Of a DNA stretch of 64,000 nt, positions 17,067 through 25,318 are shown piece after piece. The translations under genes and the position numbers were made by a program. Numbering within the stretch: the first letter of the stretch is position 1; each line of letters starts with the position of its first letter. Source of the DNA: BOG-1155 sp963717985 (GTDB lineage Bacteria; Desulfobacterota; Syntrophorhabdia; Syntrophorhabdales; WCHB1-27); NCBI GenBank assembly GCA_963717985.1, contig CAVQYC010000004.1, positions 62,001 through 126,000 on the forward strand, in the 5' to 3' direction. The notes beneath the pieces were generated by a model. That model was given only the letters and a program-made list of their open reading frames with translations. It was not told the DNA's origin and searched no databases.

Positions 17067-17163
17067 GGTCACAAACTCCCTCGCCCGTCCTTTTGAGTCT
17101 TATAATATTTACAATATGGGTGAAATTACAAGGAAAATGTTATGGCATTTCAGCATTCGCCGC
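17067..17163 (+). repeat. Dispersed intergenic repeat, copy 4
   Basis: Full-length copy: GGTCACAAACTCCCTCGCC, GAGTCTTATAATATTTACAA, GGGTGAAATTACAAGGAAAA, TGTTATGGCATTTCAGCATT. Upstream (about 16970-17020) it shares AGGGACATTGTTGACCAACG and TGACTTATTCTGTCTCCTCG with the region before copy 1. It lies about 85 bases past the 3' end of the PIN toxin gene. Confidence 0.8.
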
Positions 17164-17246
17164 CCTCCGTGCGCTCCGGTCACGTCATCCTTGATAGTCT
17201 GAATAACATAGAGGCAATTGTGCCAAATAATGCGTGGTTGCACCGA

Positions 17247-17624
17247 TCAGGGCTTAAGCACCCTCAGTTTCAAATCCTTGATCGACCTGAAGTGCTTTGC
17301 ATTGGACGTAACCAGGGTCAGACTATTCTCGGTGGCGGTTGCGGCGACGATAGCATCTCCGGCCCGGAGGCCATTTGAAAGCGCGTACTCTTCGACGTAA
17401 ACACAGGCCCTGTGACCGATATTCTCACTGAATTGAAGGACGGTAAAATTGAAGGCTATCAGGAATTCCTTGATCTGTTGATGCTGCTTCTTGTTTTGTG
17501 CACCCTGAAGAAGCTCCATGTACGTCTGAGCAGAGAGGTACCGTTCCCCGGCACGTTCCATTAGGTGAGCGGCTTTCACATTGCCCCTTTGAACCCAAAT
17601 GAAAACGTCCGTATCAAAAAGCAT
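17247..17624 (-). CDS. PIN-domain toxin (VapC-like)
   Basis: About 125 residues. The first acidic residue of the PIN site is in MLFDTDVFIWVQ, then YMELLQGA, a central GLRAGDAIVAATA block with acidic residues, and TLVTSNAKHFRSI near the C-terminus. VapC-type enzymes are Mg-dependent RNases. The open frame extends to 17648, but ATG 17624 has a GGAAGG site and starts directly at the conserved strand. It overlaps the 3' end of the antitoxin gene by about 11 bases. Confidence 0.85.
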   Translation of the reverse strand: MLFDTDVFIWVQRGNVKAAHLMERAGERYLSAQTYMELLQGAQNKKQHQQIKEFLIAFNFTVLQFSENIGHRACVYVEEYALSNGLRAGDAIVAATATENSLTLVTSNAKHFRSIKDLKLRVLKP

Positions 17625-17853
17625 TGTGCCTTCCGCCCCGGAGGTCATTCATCACTTCAAAGACACTTGTCGTCTCCTTCGCTTTCATGCCAAAGAAAGG
17701 GTGATCTACCATTTTCAAGTTCTGACCCACCGATGCAGGAACAATCGTTCCCTTCACTTTCCCGTGATAAAGTATCTTTACCGTCTCCCGCCTCTCCAGG
17801 GCTTCAAGGACGTCTTTCATTCTGTACCGCAGATCAACGACTGATGCTTCCAT
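17614..17853 (-). CDS. Phd/YefM-like antitoxin
   Basis: 79 residues starting MEASVVDLRYRMKDVLEALERRE, followed by VKILYHGKVKGTIVPA, the usual layout of prevent-host-death-type antitoxins: a short DNA-binding head and a disordered tail that wraps the toxin. It precedes and overlaps the PIN toxin, completing the pair. TATACATT and AATGTATAAT-like half sites just upstream (about 17870-17892) could be an autoregulatory operator. Confidence 0.8.
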   Translation of the reverse strand: MEASVVDLRYRMKDVLEALERRETVKILYHGKVKGTIVPASVGQNLKMVDHPFFGMKAKETTSVFEVMNDLRGGRHNAF

Positions 17854-17998
17854 GGGCTAACCTCCATCAAATGTATAGTGGTATTATACATTTTTGCCAA
17901 TAAGAAATCAAGGCGTGTCTGAGAATAGCTAGGGGTATAGAGGACATCCATTGCATTATAACTTTCCCTCCTCATCCAGGGAAAGGGAAGAAAGGACA

Positions 17999-18094
17999 GG
18001 TCGCAAACCGTCTCGTCCGTCCTTCTGAGTCTTATAATATTTGTAATATGGGTGAAATTACAAGGAAAATGTTACGGCATGACAGGCATTCGCC
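17999..18094 (+). repeat. Dispersed intergenic repeat, copy 5
   Basis: Copy with GGTCGCAAACCGTCTCGTCC, TCTTATAATATTTGTAATAT, GGGTGAAATTACAAGGAAAA and a variant end, TGTTACGGCATGACAGGCAT. The IS3-type element begins 24 bases to the right. Confidence 0.8.
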
Positions 18095-18173
18095 CCTTCC
18101 CTCTGTGCCAATATAAGTGAGACACTTCCCACCCAATAGTTTAGACTCTGAGGGCGGGAAGGAAAGAACGATC

Positions 18174-18572
18174 ATGGAAGAGAAGAATTCAGTGATGGCA
18201 CACCCGAAGGTAGTCCCTGATCCGGAGGTGCCGGAGAAGACGGTACGCAGGAAATTCACTGCGGCGTATAAGCTCCGTATCCTCAAAGAGGCGGAGAGCT
18301 GTACCGAGCCCGGCCAGATCGGAGCCCTTCTGCGCAGGGAAGGTCTCTACTCGTCGAGCCTCACCTCGTGGCGGCGTCAGGTTGCCCAAGGCCTCGTTCC
18401 TAAGAAGAGAGGACCTGCTGCGCAAAAGGCGGATCCCCACGTGCGCCGTATTACCGAACTGGAAAAGGAAAATGAAAAACTCGCGCATAAGCTCAAACAG
18501 GCGGAGCTGATTATCGATGTCCAAAAAAAAGTGGCCGAACTGCTCAAGGGGTCCAGCGAGGAGAAGTCATGA
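18174..18572 (+). CDS. IS3-family transposase OrfA
   Basis: 132 residues. A helix-turn-helix of the IS3 OrfA type (RRKFTAAYKLRILKEAESC...LLRREGLYSSSLTSWRRQ) is followed by a leucine-zipper coiled coil (ITELEKENEKLAHKLKQAEL) and VQKKVAELL. It binds the element ends and OrfB. ATG 18174 follows a GGAAGGAAAG site. The stop overlaps the OrfB start in ATGA, so OrfB may be made by coupling rather than frameshifting. Confidence 0.9.
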   Translation: MEEKNSVMAHPKVVPDPEVPEKTVRRKFTAAYKLRILKEAESCTEPGQIGALLRREGLYSSSLTSWRRQVAQGLVPKKRGPAAQKADPHVRRITELEKENEKLAHKLKQAELIIDVQKKVAELLKGSSEEKS

Positions 18573-19567
18573 ACATCACCGCGTCGCTTGCCTGTGAAGT
18601 GGGTATCCGGCCGGCCTGCAACGCCCTCGACGTATCCCGTGCGGGCTTTTACCGGTGGCGGCATCCAAGAGAGAAAGAGCCCTCACGCCGTCTTCCTCCG
18701 CTATCCCTCTCCTTCGAGGAACGGAACGAGGTGCTCGATATCCTTCACGCGGGTCGTTTCATCGACAAGGCGCCCAGGGAAATCTACGCGGCCCTTCTCG
18801 ATGAGAAGAGCTATCTCTGTTCGGTGCGCACCATGTACCGGATCCTTGAAAAAGAGGGTGAGCTGAAAGAAAGGAGAAGGCAGGTATCCCGTCCCCGGTA
18901 TGCAAAGCCGGAGATTCTTGCAAGAGCGCCCAACGAAGCGTGGAGCTGGGACATCACGAAGCTCAAGGGGCCGGTAAAGTGGACCTACTTTTATCTCTAC
19001 GTGATCCTCGACATCTACAGCCGTTATGTCGTGGGGTGGATGGTGGCCCACAGGGAACTTGCCGCCCTTGCCCGTAAATTGATTGCGGAGACCTGCGCCA
19101 AGCAAACGATCCAACCGGATCAACTCCTGATCCATGCGGACAGGGGGTCGAGCATGACGTCAAAACCAGTTGCTTTGCTCATGGCCGATCTTGGCGTCAC
19201 CAGGAGCCATTCGAGACCCTCCGTCAGTAACGACAACCCCTATTCTGAATCTCAGTTCAAGACCATGAAGTACCGCCCGGAGTTCCCAGAGAGGTTCGGT
19301 TCCATCGAGGATGCCAGGGCTTTTTGCCAGACATTCTTTCCCTGGTACAATGCCGGGCACTACCATTCGGGGTTGGGTCTTCTCACCCCTGCGGATGTCC
19401 ATCATGGGAGGGCGTCAGGGATCATTGAAGATCGCAAGGACGTGCTGCGGGCTGCCTATGAAAAACATCCGGAACGGTTCAAGGGGAGGATACCGAAACC
19501 GGCGTCACTGCCTGATGCCGTCTGGATTAACAAGCCGTCGCTTACGAGCGATGGTGAGGTACACTAA
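18569..19567 (+). CDS. IS3-family transposase OrfB (DDE integrase)
   Basis: 332 residues with an rve integrase core. The DDE residues lie in WSWDITKLKGP, LLIHADRGSSMTS and the following NDNPYSESQFKTMKY block with the catalytic Glu. The N-terminal helices (VRTMYRILEKEGELKERR) are also typical. The frame is intact, so the element may still be active. Confidence 0.92.
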   Translation: MNITASLACEVGIRPACNALDVSRAGFYRWRHPREKEPSRRLPPLSLSFEERNEVLDILHAGRFIDKAPREIYAALLDEKSYLCSVRTMYRILEKEGELKERRRQVSRPRYAKPEILARAPNEAWSWDITKLKGPVKWTYFYLYVILDIYSRYVVGWMVAHRELAALARKLIAETCAKQTIQPDQLLIHADRGSSMTSKPVALLMADLGVTRSHSRPSVSNDNPYSESQFKTMKYRPEFPERFGSIEDARAFCQTFFPWYNAGHYHSGLGLLTPADVHHGRASGIIEDRKDVLRAAYEKHPERFKGRIPKPASLPDAVWINKPSLTSDGEVH

Positions 19568-19759
19568 ATATTTGCTGGAAGTGTCTCATTTTCATTGACA
19601 CGTTCCGTTTCCCTGCCTCCGCCTTATACCGAGTTGCATTCAAAGACACTTCGAGGCTGAATATCTACAACTATCCATAAGGTAATCGCCGAAATACCTT
19701 CACTCATTCTCAAACCGTATTATTATATCTGTAATTGATCATCATGAAGGAGGAGAGCT

Positions 19760-20242
19760 ATGGCCGGCACGAGTGCAGACGAGCCTTCGACAACGCTGTA
19801 TTTTGAGGATCACCTAGCTGGTTCGGTGCACGCATTTGGGTCGGTCCTGGTTGAGGAGCAGGAGATACTTGACTTTGCGAAACGATACGACCCCCAAGTG
19901 TTTCACACCAATCCTGAGGCCGCCAAAAAAACCTCCTTTGGAGGACTCGTCGCCAGCGGATGGCACACAGTGGCCCTAGCCATGCGATTAATTGTTGATC
20001 ATCGGCTCTCTCGGGTGGCAAATCTGGGATCGCCCGGCGTGGATGAGTTGCGCTGGCTCAAGCCGGTACGTCCAGGCGACATATTGTCCGTAAGATTCAC
20101 CGTGATGGAAGCGAGGCTCTCACATTCCAAGCCCGACCGGGGCATCGTCACGGTATTGGTTGAAGTGCTGAATCAGACCGGGGAGGTGGTCACCACTTGG
20201 AAAGGCGCTAATATCGTGCTCTGCCGGAATCCGGGTTTATGA
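19760..20242 (+). CDS. MaoC-like hotdog-fold dehydratase
   Basis: 160 residues. The hydratase-2 motif is visible: catalytic Asp and His in YDPQVFHTNPEAA, then FGGLVASGWHTVALAMRL and LRWLKPVRPGDILSV. Such enzymes hydrate enoyl-CoA or related thioesters. A GGAGGAG site precedes the start. It stands alone between an IS3 element and a lipoprotein gene, so no pathway can be read from context. Confidence 0.88.
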   Translation: MAGTSADEPSTTLYFEDHLAGSVHAFGSVLVEEQEILDFAKRYDPQVFHTNPEAAKKTSFGGLVASGWHTVALAMRLIVDHRLSRVANLGSPGVDELRWLKPVRPGDILSVRFTVMEARLSHSKPDRGIVTVLVEVLNQTGEVVTTWKGANIVLCRNPGL

Positions 20243-20319
20243 GGGATATTGGATTGACGCAGACGACAGAGATTGTTATGCCTCAACAGTTTCCACAACA
20301 ACGCTAAAGGAGGGTACTT

Positions 20320-20805
20320 ATGAAAACTATGGCTTCTGCGCTATTTTTGATCTTTACTTTGGTCCTCACAGGTTGTGCTACGAATAGAGTCAACACCGGT
20401 CAATCGCCGGTTCGCACCGAGACGTGCAAGGCGACGAATGAAAAGGAAATCGCCTCGCTCTTCGATAGATGGAATCAGTCACTACAAACGGGTGATCCGC
20501 ATAAAGTCGTCGCCAACTATGCCGAGCGATCGATTCTTTTGCCAACGGTCTCAAATAAGCCACGCCTGACACCAGCCGAAAAAGAAGACTATTTCCATCA
20601 CTTCCTTGAGAATGGCCCGTCAGGAGAGATCAATTTGAGGATGATAGATATTGGCTGCAACTCTGCTGTAGACACGGGTCTCTATACGTTTACTTTTGCA
20701 AAAACGGGCACCAAGGTTAGTGCGCGTTACACCTACACCTATCGGTGGGATGGCACCCAGTGGCTCATTACCAGCCACCACTCCTCTGCTATGCCTGAGA
20801 AGTGA
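20320..20805 (+). CDS. SnoaL/CaMKII-association-like lipoprotein
   Basis: 161 residues with a lipobox (LVLTGCA) after a short signal. The body (IASLFDRWNQSLQTGDP, VVANYAERSILLPTVS, YTYTYRWDGTQWLITSHHSS) has the cystatin-like NTF2 fold of the DUF4440/CaMKII-association group. It is probably an outer-membrane or periplasmic binding protein; the ligand is unknown. An AAGGAGGG site is present. Confidence 0.75.
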   Translation: MKTMASALFLIFTLVLTGCATNRVNTGQSPVRTETCKATNEKEIASLFDRWNQSLQTGDPHKVVANYAERSILLPTVSNKPRLTPAEKEDYFHHFLENGPSGEINLRMIDIGCNSAVDTGLYTFTFAKTGTKVSARYTYTYRWDGTQWLITSHHSSAMPEK

Positions 20806-20890
20806 CTCATGACCGGCATCTCATAAACCAGTATTCATACCGATGCACAAATGTGCTACTATTCCCATAAGACTATCTTAAGGAGGACGG

Positions 20891-21664
20891 ATGCACAAAT
20901 ACTGTCTATTCTTTTTGATTCTCCTGATAATGGCGCCGGGTGCGGCACATGCGGCCGGCGGCCGGGACGTCCTCTCCCAGGTATCGACCATCGACGCCCT
21001 CATGACCGGTATTTATGACGGTGAAACCACCCTTGCATCTCTCAAGGAGAAGGGGGACTTCGGCCTGGGCACTTTCAACACCCTGGACGGTGAGATGCTC
21101 CTGCTCGATGGGCAGTTCTACCGCATCACCGCAGCGGGCACGGTCGAGCGCCCGGGTCCGGGGACGAAAACGCCCTTTGCCGCCGTCACGTTTTTCGATG
21201 CCGACCGGACGGTCCCTCTTGAGAAAGGCCTCGATTTTCAGCAATTTGTCGCGAAGACCGATAAGCTCTTGCCGACGCCCAACGTCTTCTATGCCATCAA
21301 GATCACGGGGACGTTCGAAATGGTCAGGGCGAGAAGCGTGGCGCGCCAGACGAAGCCTTACAGACCTCTGAACGAAGTGGTGAAAAGCCAGGGGCTTTTC
21401 AATTTAGGCAAAGTGGAGGGCACTATTGTAGGGTTTCGCTGTCCGGCCTATATCAAGGGCATCAGTGTTCCGGGCTACCACCTCCATTTCATCACCACGG
21501 ACCGGAAAGCAGGCGGCCACGTGCTCGATTTCAAGGTCGACAAAGCAATATTGGAGGTTGACGACACGAGCGAGTTCGACCTGATCCTCCCGTCCGATAG
21601 GGCCTTCTATGATGCGGACCTTGCGCCCGACAGAGAACAGGCGGTCAAGGCAGTAGAAAAGTGA
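20891..21664 (+). CDS. alsD: Alpha-acetolactate decarboxylase, exported
   Basis: 257 residues. After a clear signal peptide (LFFLILLIMAPGAAHA) the protein matches acetolactate decarboxylase: FGLGTFNTLDGEMLLLDG, YRITAAG, and the zinc-ligand region GYHLHFITTDRKAGGHVLDF with the HxH plus distal His pattern. It turns acetolactate into acetoin. No acetolactate synthase or butanediol dehydrogenase is nearby. An exported form is unusual but known in some Gram-positives. A TAAGGAGGA site sets the start. Confidence 0.9.
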   Translation: MHKYCLFFLILLIMAPGAAHAAGGRDVLSQVSTIDALMTGIYDGETTLASLKEKGDFGLGTFNTLDGEMLLLDGQFYRITAAGTVERPGPGTKTPFAAVTFFDADRTVPLEKGLDFQQFVAKTDKLLPTPNVFYAIKITGTFEMVRARSVARQTKPYRPLNEVVKSQGLFNLGKVEGTIVGFRCPAYIKGISVPGYHLHFITTDRKAGGHVLDFKVDKAILEVDDTSEFDLILPSDRAFYDADLAPDREQAVKAVEK

Positions 21665-21707
21665 GAGCGGGAATTCTAAATGCTTGCACTGGTATTGAAC
21701 ATTATGT

Positions 21708-21726
21708 TGTGCTATCATATAGCACA
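21708..21726. promoter_or_regulatory. Palindrome upstream of vapBC, candidate operator
   Basis: Perfect inverted repeat TGTGCTA-N5-TAGCACA, 23 bases before the antitoxin start. VapB-type antitoxins bind such sites to repress their own operon. A TTGAAC box at 21695 with TATAGC at 21718 may be the promoter, but that match is weak. Confidence 0.55.
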
Positions 21727-21749
21727 GTAATGACAGAGAGGACAACACT

Positions 21750-21947
21750 ATGAGAAGCACAGTTACCATCGAAAAGTCCATGCTTGACGAACTCCTGGCT
21801 GAAACCCACGCGAAAAGCAAGACAACTGCGGTAAAGGAGGCCATCTCGGACTACCTCAGACGCCGCCGCGTGGAGCGGATAAAGTCCATGAAAGGCAAGC
21901 TGGAATTCGACCTTACCGCTGAGGAGTTGCGTCACTATGAGCGGTAA
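21750..21947 (+). CDS. vapB: VapB-type antitoxin
   Basis: 65 residues. The N-terminus MRSTVTIEKSMLDELLAET is a ribbon-helix-helix DNA-binding segment, followed by VKEAISDYLRRRRVERI and a short tail (FDLTAEELRHYER) of the type that inserts into the VapC active site. It overlaps the toxin gene by 11 bases and is preceded by a perfect palindrome that it probably binds. Confidence 0.85.
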   Translation: MRSTVTIEKSMLDELLAETHAKSKTTAVKEAISDYLRRRRVERIKSMKGKLEFDLTAEELRHYER

Positions 21948-22332
21948 TCGTGTGCTGATCGACACGTCCGTGTGGATTGCCTATTTCAGAAATACCTCGG
22001 CCGAGATCGGTGAGCGCGTGGAGGCCATGATGTCCGAGGCTGAGATATGCGTCCCGAAGATTGTTCTCGCCGAGTTGCTGCAAGGTTCGAAGTCGGAACG
22101 CGAGATCGGGACGATAGAAAGTTTTTTCGGAGCCTTTACTATTGTGGATCAAGGAGAGCGCTCGTGGCTCAGTGCCGGAAGGCTGGCTTACCAGCTTAAG
22201 AGGAAAGGAAAGACGGTGAATCTCGCCGACTGCTACATAGCCATTATCGCTCAGGAACAGGGATGCCGGGTTTTTACCCTTGACGAACATTTCAAAGAGA
22301 TTCAGAAAGTGACCGATATCGCGTTGCTTTAG
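21937..22332 (+). CDS. vapC: VapC-type PIN-domain RNase toxin
   Basis: 131 residues. PIN active-site acids are seen in VLIDTSVWIAYF, VLAELLQG, VNLADCYIAIIA and VFTLDEHF. The family cleaves tRNA or rRNA at specific sites; the target here is unknown. It is coupled to the antitoxin by an 11-base overlap. It is unrelated to the minus-strand PIN/Phd pair at 17.2-17.9 kb, so the region holds two different PIN modules. Confidence 0.9.
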   Translation: MSGNRVLIDTSVWIAYFRNTSAEIGERVEAMMSEAEICVPKIVLAELLQGSKSEREIGTIESFFGAFTIVDQGERSWLSAGRLAYQLKRKGKTVNLADCYIAIIAQEQGCRVFTLDEHFKEIQKVTDIALL

Positions 22333-22433
22333 TCGAGCAGCCGTCATCCGACTGTCCAAAGTCTATCTTTTAGCTAATATAGTCAATTATAACGATCAAT
22401 TACGGCCCTACCGCTATGCGGTGATGGCCCCGG

Positions 22434-22649
22434 CTATGTCCGTACGTAGTGGCCGCTTTTGTAGAAATCGCACTGCAGGCAGTTTGCAAGCTTCGTCGCG
22501 AAGGTTCCCTGCACCTTGCCACCGCAGAGTGTTCCGGCGATGCGGGCGCAACTTTTTCCGTATTCAGGATAGGAGGGGCAGACTCCCAGTTCATGTGCTT
22601 TCGCACCGCCTTTTTCACGACCACACTTTTTGAATTCCCAGCAATTCAT
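22434..22649 (-). CDS. Small Cys-rich 'two-CW domain' protein
   Basis: 71 residues with seven cysteines in fixed positions: MNCWEFKKCGREKGG, LGVCPSYPEYGKSCARIAGT, LCGGKVQG and NCLQCDFYKS. This pattern recurs as a free-standing protein and as a domain on sensor proteins of deltaproteobacteria. It probably binds a metal or an Fe-S cluster; no function is known to me. An AAGGAGAAG site precedes the start. The surrounding 22333-22433 and 22650-22790 show nothing else. Confidence 0.75.
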   Translation of the reverse strand: MNCWEFKKCGREKGGAKAHELGVCPSYPEYGKSCARIAGTLCGGKVQGTFATKLANCLQCDFYKSGHYVRT

Positions 22650-22799
22650 ACTCTTCTCCTTGAATGAGAATCATAGCTGTTGCTATATCTATTTTATCGA
22701 CTATGGCGGCCTTACCTTTAACTCTCATGCTTCCTCCGAACATGCGACCGGCCGGCCGAAAGACTTATATTGTGAATATCCCATGCTGACGAGGTGCCC

Positions 22800-23270
22800 A
22801 TGATCGCGCTCAAAGTGAACGGCAAGACATATGAAGTCGACGTGCCGCCCGGCACTCCCCTGTTGTGGGTAATCCGGGAGCACCTCGGCCTGACGGGGAC
22901 GAAGTACGGATGCGGCATATCCCGATGCGGCGCCTGCACCGTGCACGCAGACGGAGAGGCGATTCGTTCCTGCGTGACGCCGGTTTCCAAAGCAGCGGGA
23001 AAGGAGATAGTGACTATCGAGGGGCTGTCGGCCGATAACAGCCATCCCGTCCAGCGGGCGTGGATTGCCGAGGACGTAGTCCAATGCGGCTACTGCCATT
23101 CCGGACAGATCATGGCGGCCGCGGCGCTTTTAGGCAAGCACCCGAGGCCGACCGATGCCGACATAGATGCGGCCATGTCGGGCAACCTCTGCCGCTGCGG
23201 GACCTATCAACGTATCCGCCGTGCCATTCATCTGGCGGCTGCGATGATAGCTGAGGGAGGCACGCCATGA
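22800..23270 (+). CDS. iorA: Isoquinoline 1-oxidoreductase-type small subunit, 2x[2Fe-2S]
   Basis: 156 residues with the two [2Fe-2S] modules of molybdenum hydroxylases: plant-type YGCGISRCGACTVHADG...RSC near residue 40 and the helical CGYCHSGQ...GNLCRCGTYQRI module near 100-140. It passes electrons from the molybdenum subunit to an acceptor. GTG 22794 is also in frame, but ATG 22800 has GAGG at five-base spacing. It overlaps the large-subunit gene by four bases. Name by family similarity; the true substrate (an N-heterocycle or an aldehyde) is not known. Confidence 0.88.
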   Translation: MIALKVNGKTYEVDVPPGTPLLWVIREHLGLTGTKYGCGISRCGACTVHADGEAIRSCVTPVSKAAGKEIVTIEGLSADNSHPVQRAWIAEDVVQCGYCHSGQIMAAAALLGKHPRPTDADIDAAMSGNLCRCGTYQRIRRAIHLAAAMIAEGGTP

Positions 23271-25309
23271 GCGATGTTTTTTCACTCAACCCCTTTGTCA
23301 GGATCACCGGGGACGGTCTGGTGACTATAGTGGTCAACAAGTCGGAAATGGGCCAGGGGGTATTCACCTCTCTGCCCATGCTCGCCGCCGAGGAGCTTGA
23401 ATGCGATTGGGACAGGGTGCGGGTGGAGCCTGCGCCCGTTGCTCCGGTTTACTCCCATACGATCTTCGGGGTCCAGGCCACGGGGGGCAGCACCAGCATC
23501 CTGAGTGAGTGGGAGCGGATGCGTCGCGCCGGGGCCGAGGCCCGGGAAATGCTTGTGGCTGCCGCGGCGGACACCTGGGGCGCGGTAAGGTCGGAGTGTC
23601 ACGCGGCCCACGGTGCCGTGACACATACGAGCGGCAAGAAGCTCACCTACGGAGAACTTGCGCAGAAGGCTTCCACCATGCCCGTTCCCCGGGATGTTCC
23701 CCTGAAAGACCCCTCGGCTTTCAGGATTATCGGAACACCGAAAAGCCGGCTCGATTCACCGGAGAAGGTGAGCGGCAAGGCCCTTTTCGGCATGGACGTC
23801 GCAAGGCCCGGCATGCTCACCGCGGTGGTGAGCCGTCCGCCCGTTTTTGGCGGTCGTGTGATACGCTTCAACGCGGAAAAAGCGAAGGCTGTGCCTGGTG
23901 TCAGAGAGGTGGTGCAGGTCGAATCGGGGGTGGCCGTGGCGGCCGACACGTTCTGGTCGGCCGAGCTTGGCCGGCGGGCGCTTGAGGTTACCTGGGACGA
24001 AGGGCCAAATGCTGCATTTTCGACAACGGCGCAGCGGGAGCAGTACGCGGCTCTGGCTCAGGGTCCCCGGGGTGCGGTTGCAAGGATTGAAGGCGATCCT
24101 GAAAAGGCATTCGCAGAAGCCGCCGGGCTCGTGTCGGCCGAGTATGAGGCGCCCTATCTTGCCCATGCGCCGATGGAGCCCTTGAACTGTGTGGTCGACC
24201 TGGGGGAGAGCAGGTGCGAGATCTGGACGGGCACTCAGTTTCAGGGACCCGATCGTGATGCGGCGGCGCGGATTCTCGGGTTCCCTCCGGAGCAGGTCCA
24301 CGTGCATACGACCTTTCTGGGCGGGGGGTTCGGCCGGAGGGCCAATCCACACTCCGATTTCGTGGTCGAGGCCGTGCAGGTCGCGCATGCCGTGAGAAAA
24401 CCGGTCAAGGTGATCTGGACCCGCGAAGACGATATGAAAGGCGGCTATTACAGACCCATGGCGTACCATAGGATAGAGGCCGCCCTAGGCCCTGCCGGTC
24501 GCCTTCTGGCCTGGCGGCACACGGTCGTGGGACAGTCGCTCATCAAGGGAACGCTTTTCGAGGCAATGATAGAGCATGGCATCGACCCGACTTCCGTTGA
24601 AGGAGTGCAGGATATGCCTTACGAAATCCCACACATCCTCGTCGATCTCCACACCACGGAGATCGGTGTGCCTGTGCTCTGGTGGCGCTCCGTCGGCCAT
24701 TCTCACACCGCCTTCGTCGTAGAGAGCTTTATGGATGAAGTGGCCCACGCCGCAGGGCTGGATCCCTATGAATTCCGCCGCAGCCTCCTGGCCGGCGATC
24801 CCCGCCGCAGAGGGGTCCTCGACCTCGCCGCCGAGCGGTCGGGCTGGGGCGGCCCGCTGCCGGACGGCAGGGCGCGTGGCATTGCCGTGCATAAATCTTT
24901 TGAAAGCTTCGTCGCCCACGTGGCCGAAGTTTCGGTCAATTCCGACGGCCGTGTGCGCGTCCACAGGGTCGTATGCGCCGTCGACTGCGGGCAGGTGGTA
25001 AATCCTGCTACCGTTGAGGCGCAGATGGAGGGCGCGGTGGCCATGGGTTTATCCGCAGCGCTTTATGGGGCAATTACATTCAAGAACGGTCGCGTGGAGC
25101 AAGGCAATTTCCATGACTATCCTATCCTGACCATGGGTGAGATGCCCCAGGTGGAGGTCCACATCGTGCAAACGCGGGAGCCGCCTGGCGGTATCGGCGA
25201 GCCCGGCCTGCCGCCGGTCGCCGCAGCGGTGACAAACGCCGTGTTCCGGGCCACGGGTAAACGGATCAGACGACTGCCCATCAGGACGGAAGAGCTGAAG
25301 CAGACCTAG
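23267..25309 (+). CDS. iorB: Molybdopterin-binding subunit, xanthine dehydrogenase/IorB family
   Basis: 680 residues. Blocks of this family: NPFVRITGDGLVTIVVNKSE near the start, MGQGVFTSLPMLAAEELEC, FGVQATGGSTS, GKALFGMDV, TTFLGGGFGRR (Moco-contact loop, about residue 350), LWWRSVGHSHTAF, VDCGQVVNPA and the catalytic Glu region in PGGIGEPGLPPVAAAVTNAV near the end. It hydroxylates a substrate with water-derived oxygen at a Mo centre. There is no Tat signal at the N-terminus, so it is probably cytoplasmic. No FAD subunit is adjacent, as in IorAB. Confidence 0.9.
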   Translation: MSDVFSLNPFVRITGDGLVTIVVNKSEMGQGVFTSLPMLAAEELECDWDRVRVEPAPVAPVYSHTIFGVQATGGSTSILSEWERMRRAGAEAREMLVAAAADTWGAVRSECHAAHGAVTHTSGKKLTYGELAQKASTMPVPRDVPLKDPSAFRIIGTPKSRLDSPEKVSGKALFGMDVARPGMLTAVVSRPPVFGGRVIRFNAEKAKAVPGVREVVQVESGVAVAADTFWSAELGRRALEVTWDEGPNAAFSTTAQREQYAALAQGPRGAVARIEGDPEKAFAEAAGLVSAEYEAPYLAHAPMEPLNCVVDLGESRCEIWTGTQFQGPDRDAAARILGFPPEQVHVHTTFLGGGFGRRANPHSDFVVEAVQVAHAVRKPVKVIWTREDDMKGGYYRPMAYHRIEAALGPAGRLLAWRHTVVGQSLIKGTLFEAMIEHGIDPTSVEGVQDMPYEIPHILVDLHTTEIGVPVLWWRSVGHSHTAFVVESFMDEVAHAAGLDPYEFRRSLLAGDPRRRGVLDLAAERSGWGGPLPDGRARGIAVHKSFESFVAHVAEVSVNSDGRVRVHRVVCAVDCGQVVNPATVEAQMEGAVAMGLSAALYGAITFKNGRVEQGNFHDYPILTMGEMPQVEVHIVQTREPPGGIGEPGLPPVAAAVTNAVFRATGKRIRRLPIRTEELKQT

Positions 25310-25318
25310 GGCGGCGCG

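Larger units (their letters stand above)
18118..19588 (+). mobile_element. IS3-family insertion sequence
   Basis: Perfect 12-bp inverted ends, TGAGACACTTCC at 18118-18129 and GGAAGTGTCTCA at 19577-19588. It carries overlapping orfA and orfB. No clear short target duplication flanks the ends, so one side may have been rearranged. It lies just past dispersed repeat copy 5. Confidence 0.9.

Noticed and set aside
11066..18094. Dispersed repeats as classical attC sites of an integron
   Set aside because: No clear R/L box symmetry (GTTRRRY/RYYYAAC) or large hairpin and no integrase seen; kept only as a cassette-like arrangement, not as an integron call.
18112..19594. A target duplication for the IS3-type element
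   Set aside because: The bases outside the two inverted ends do not match over 3-4 bases.
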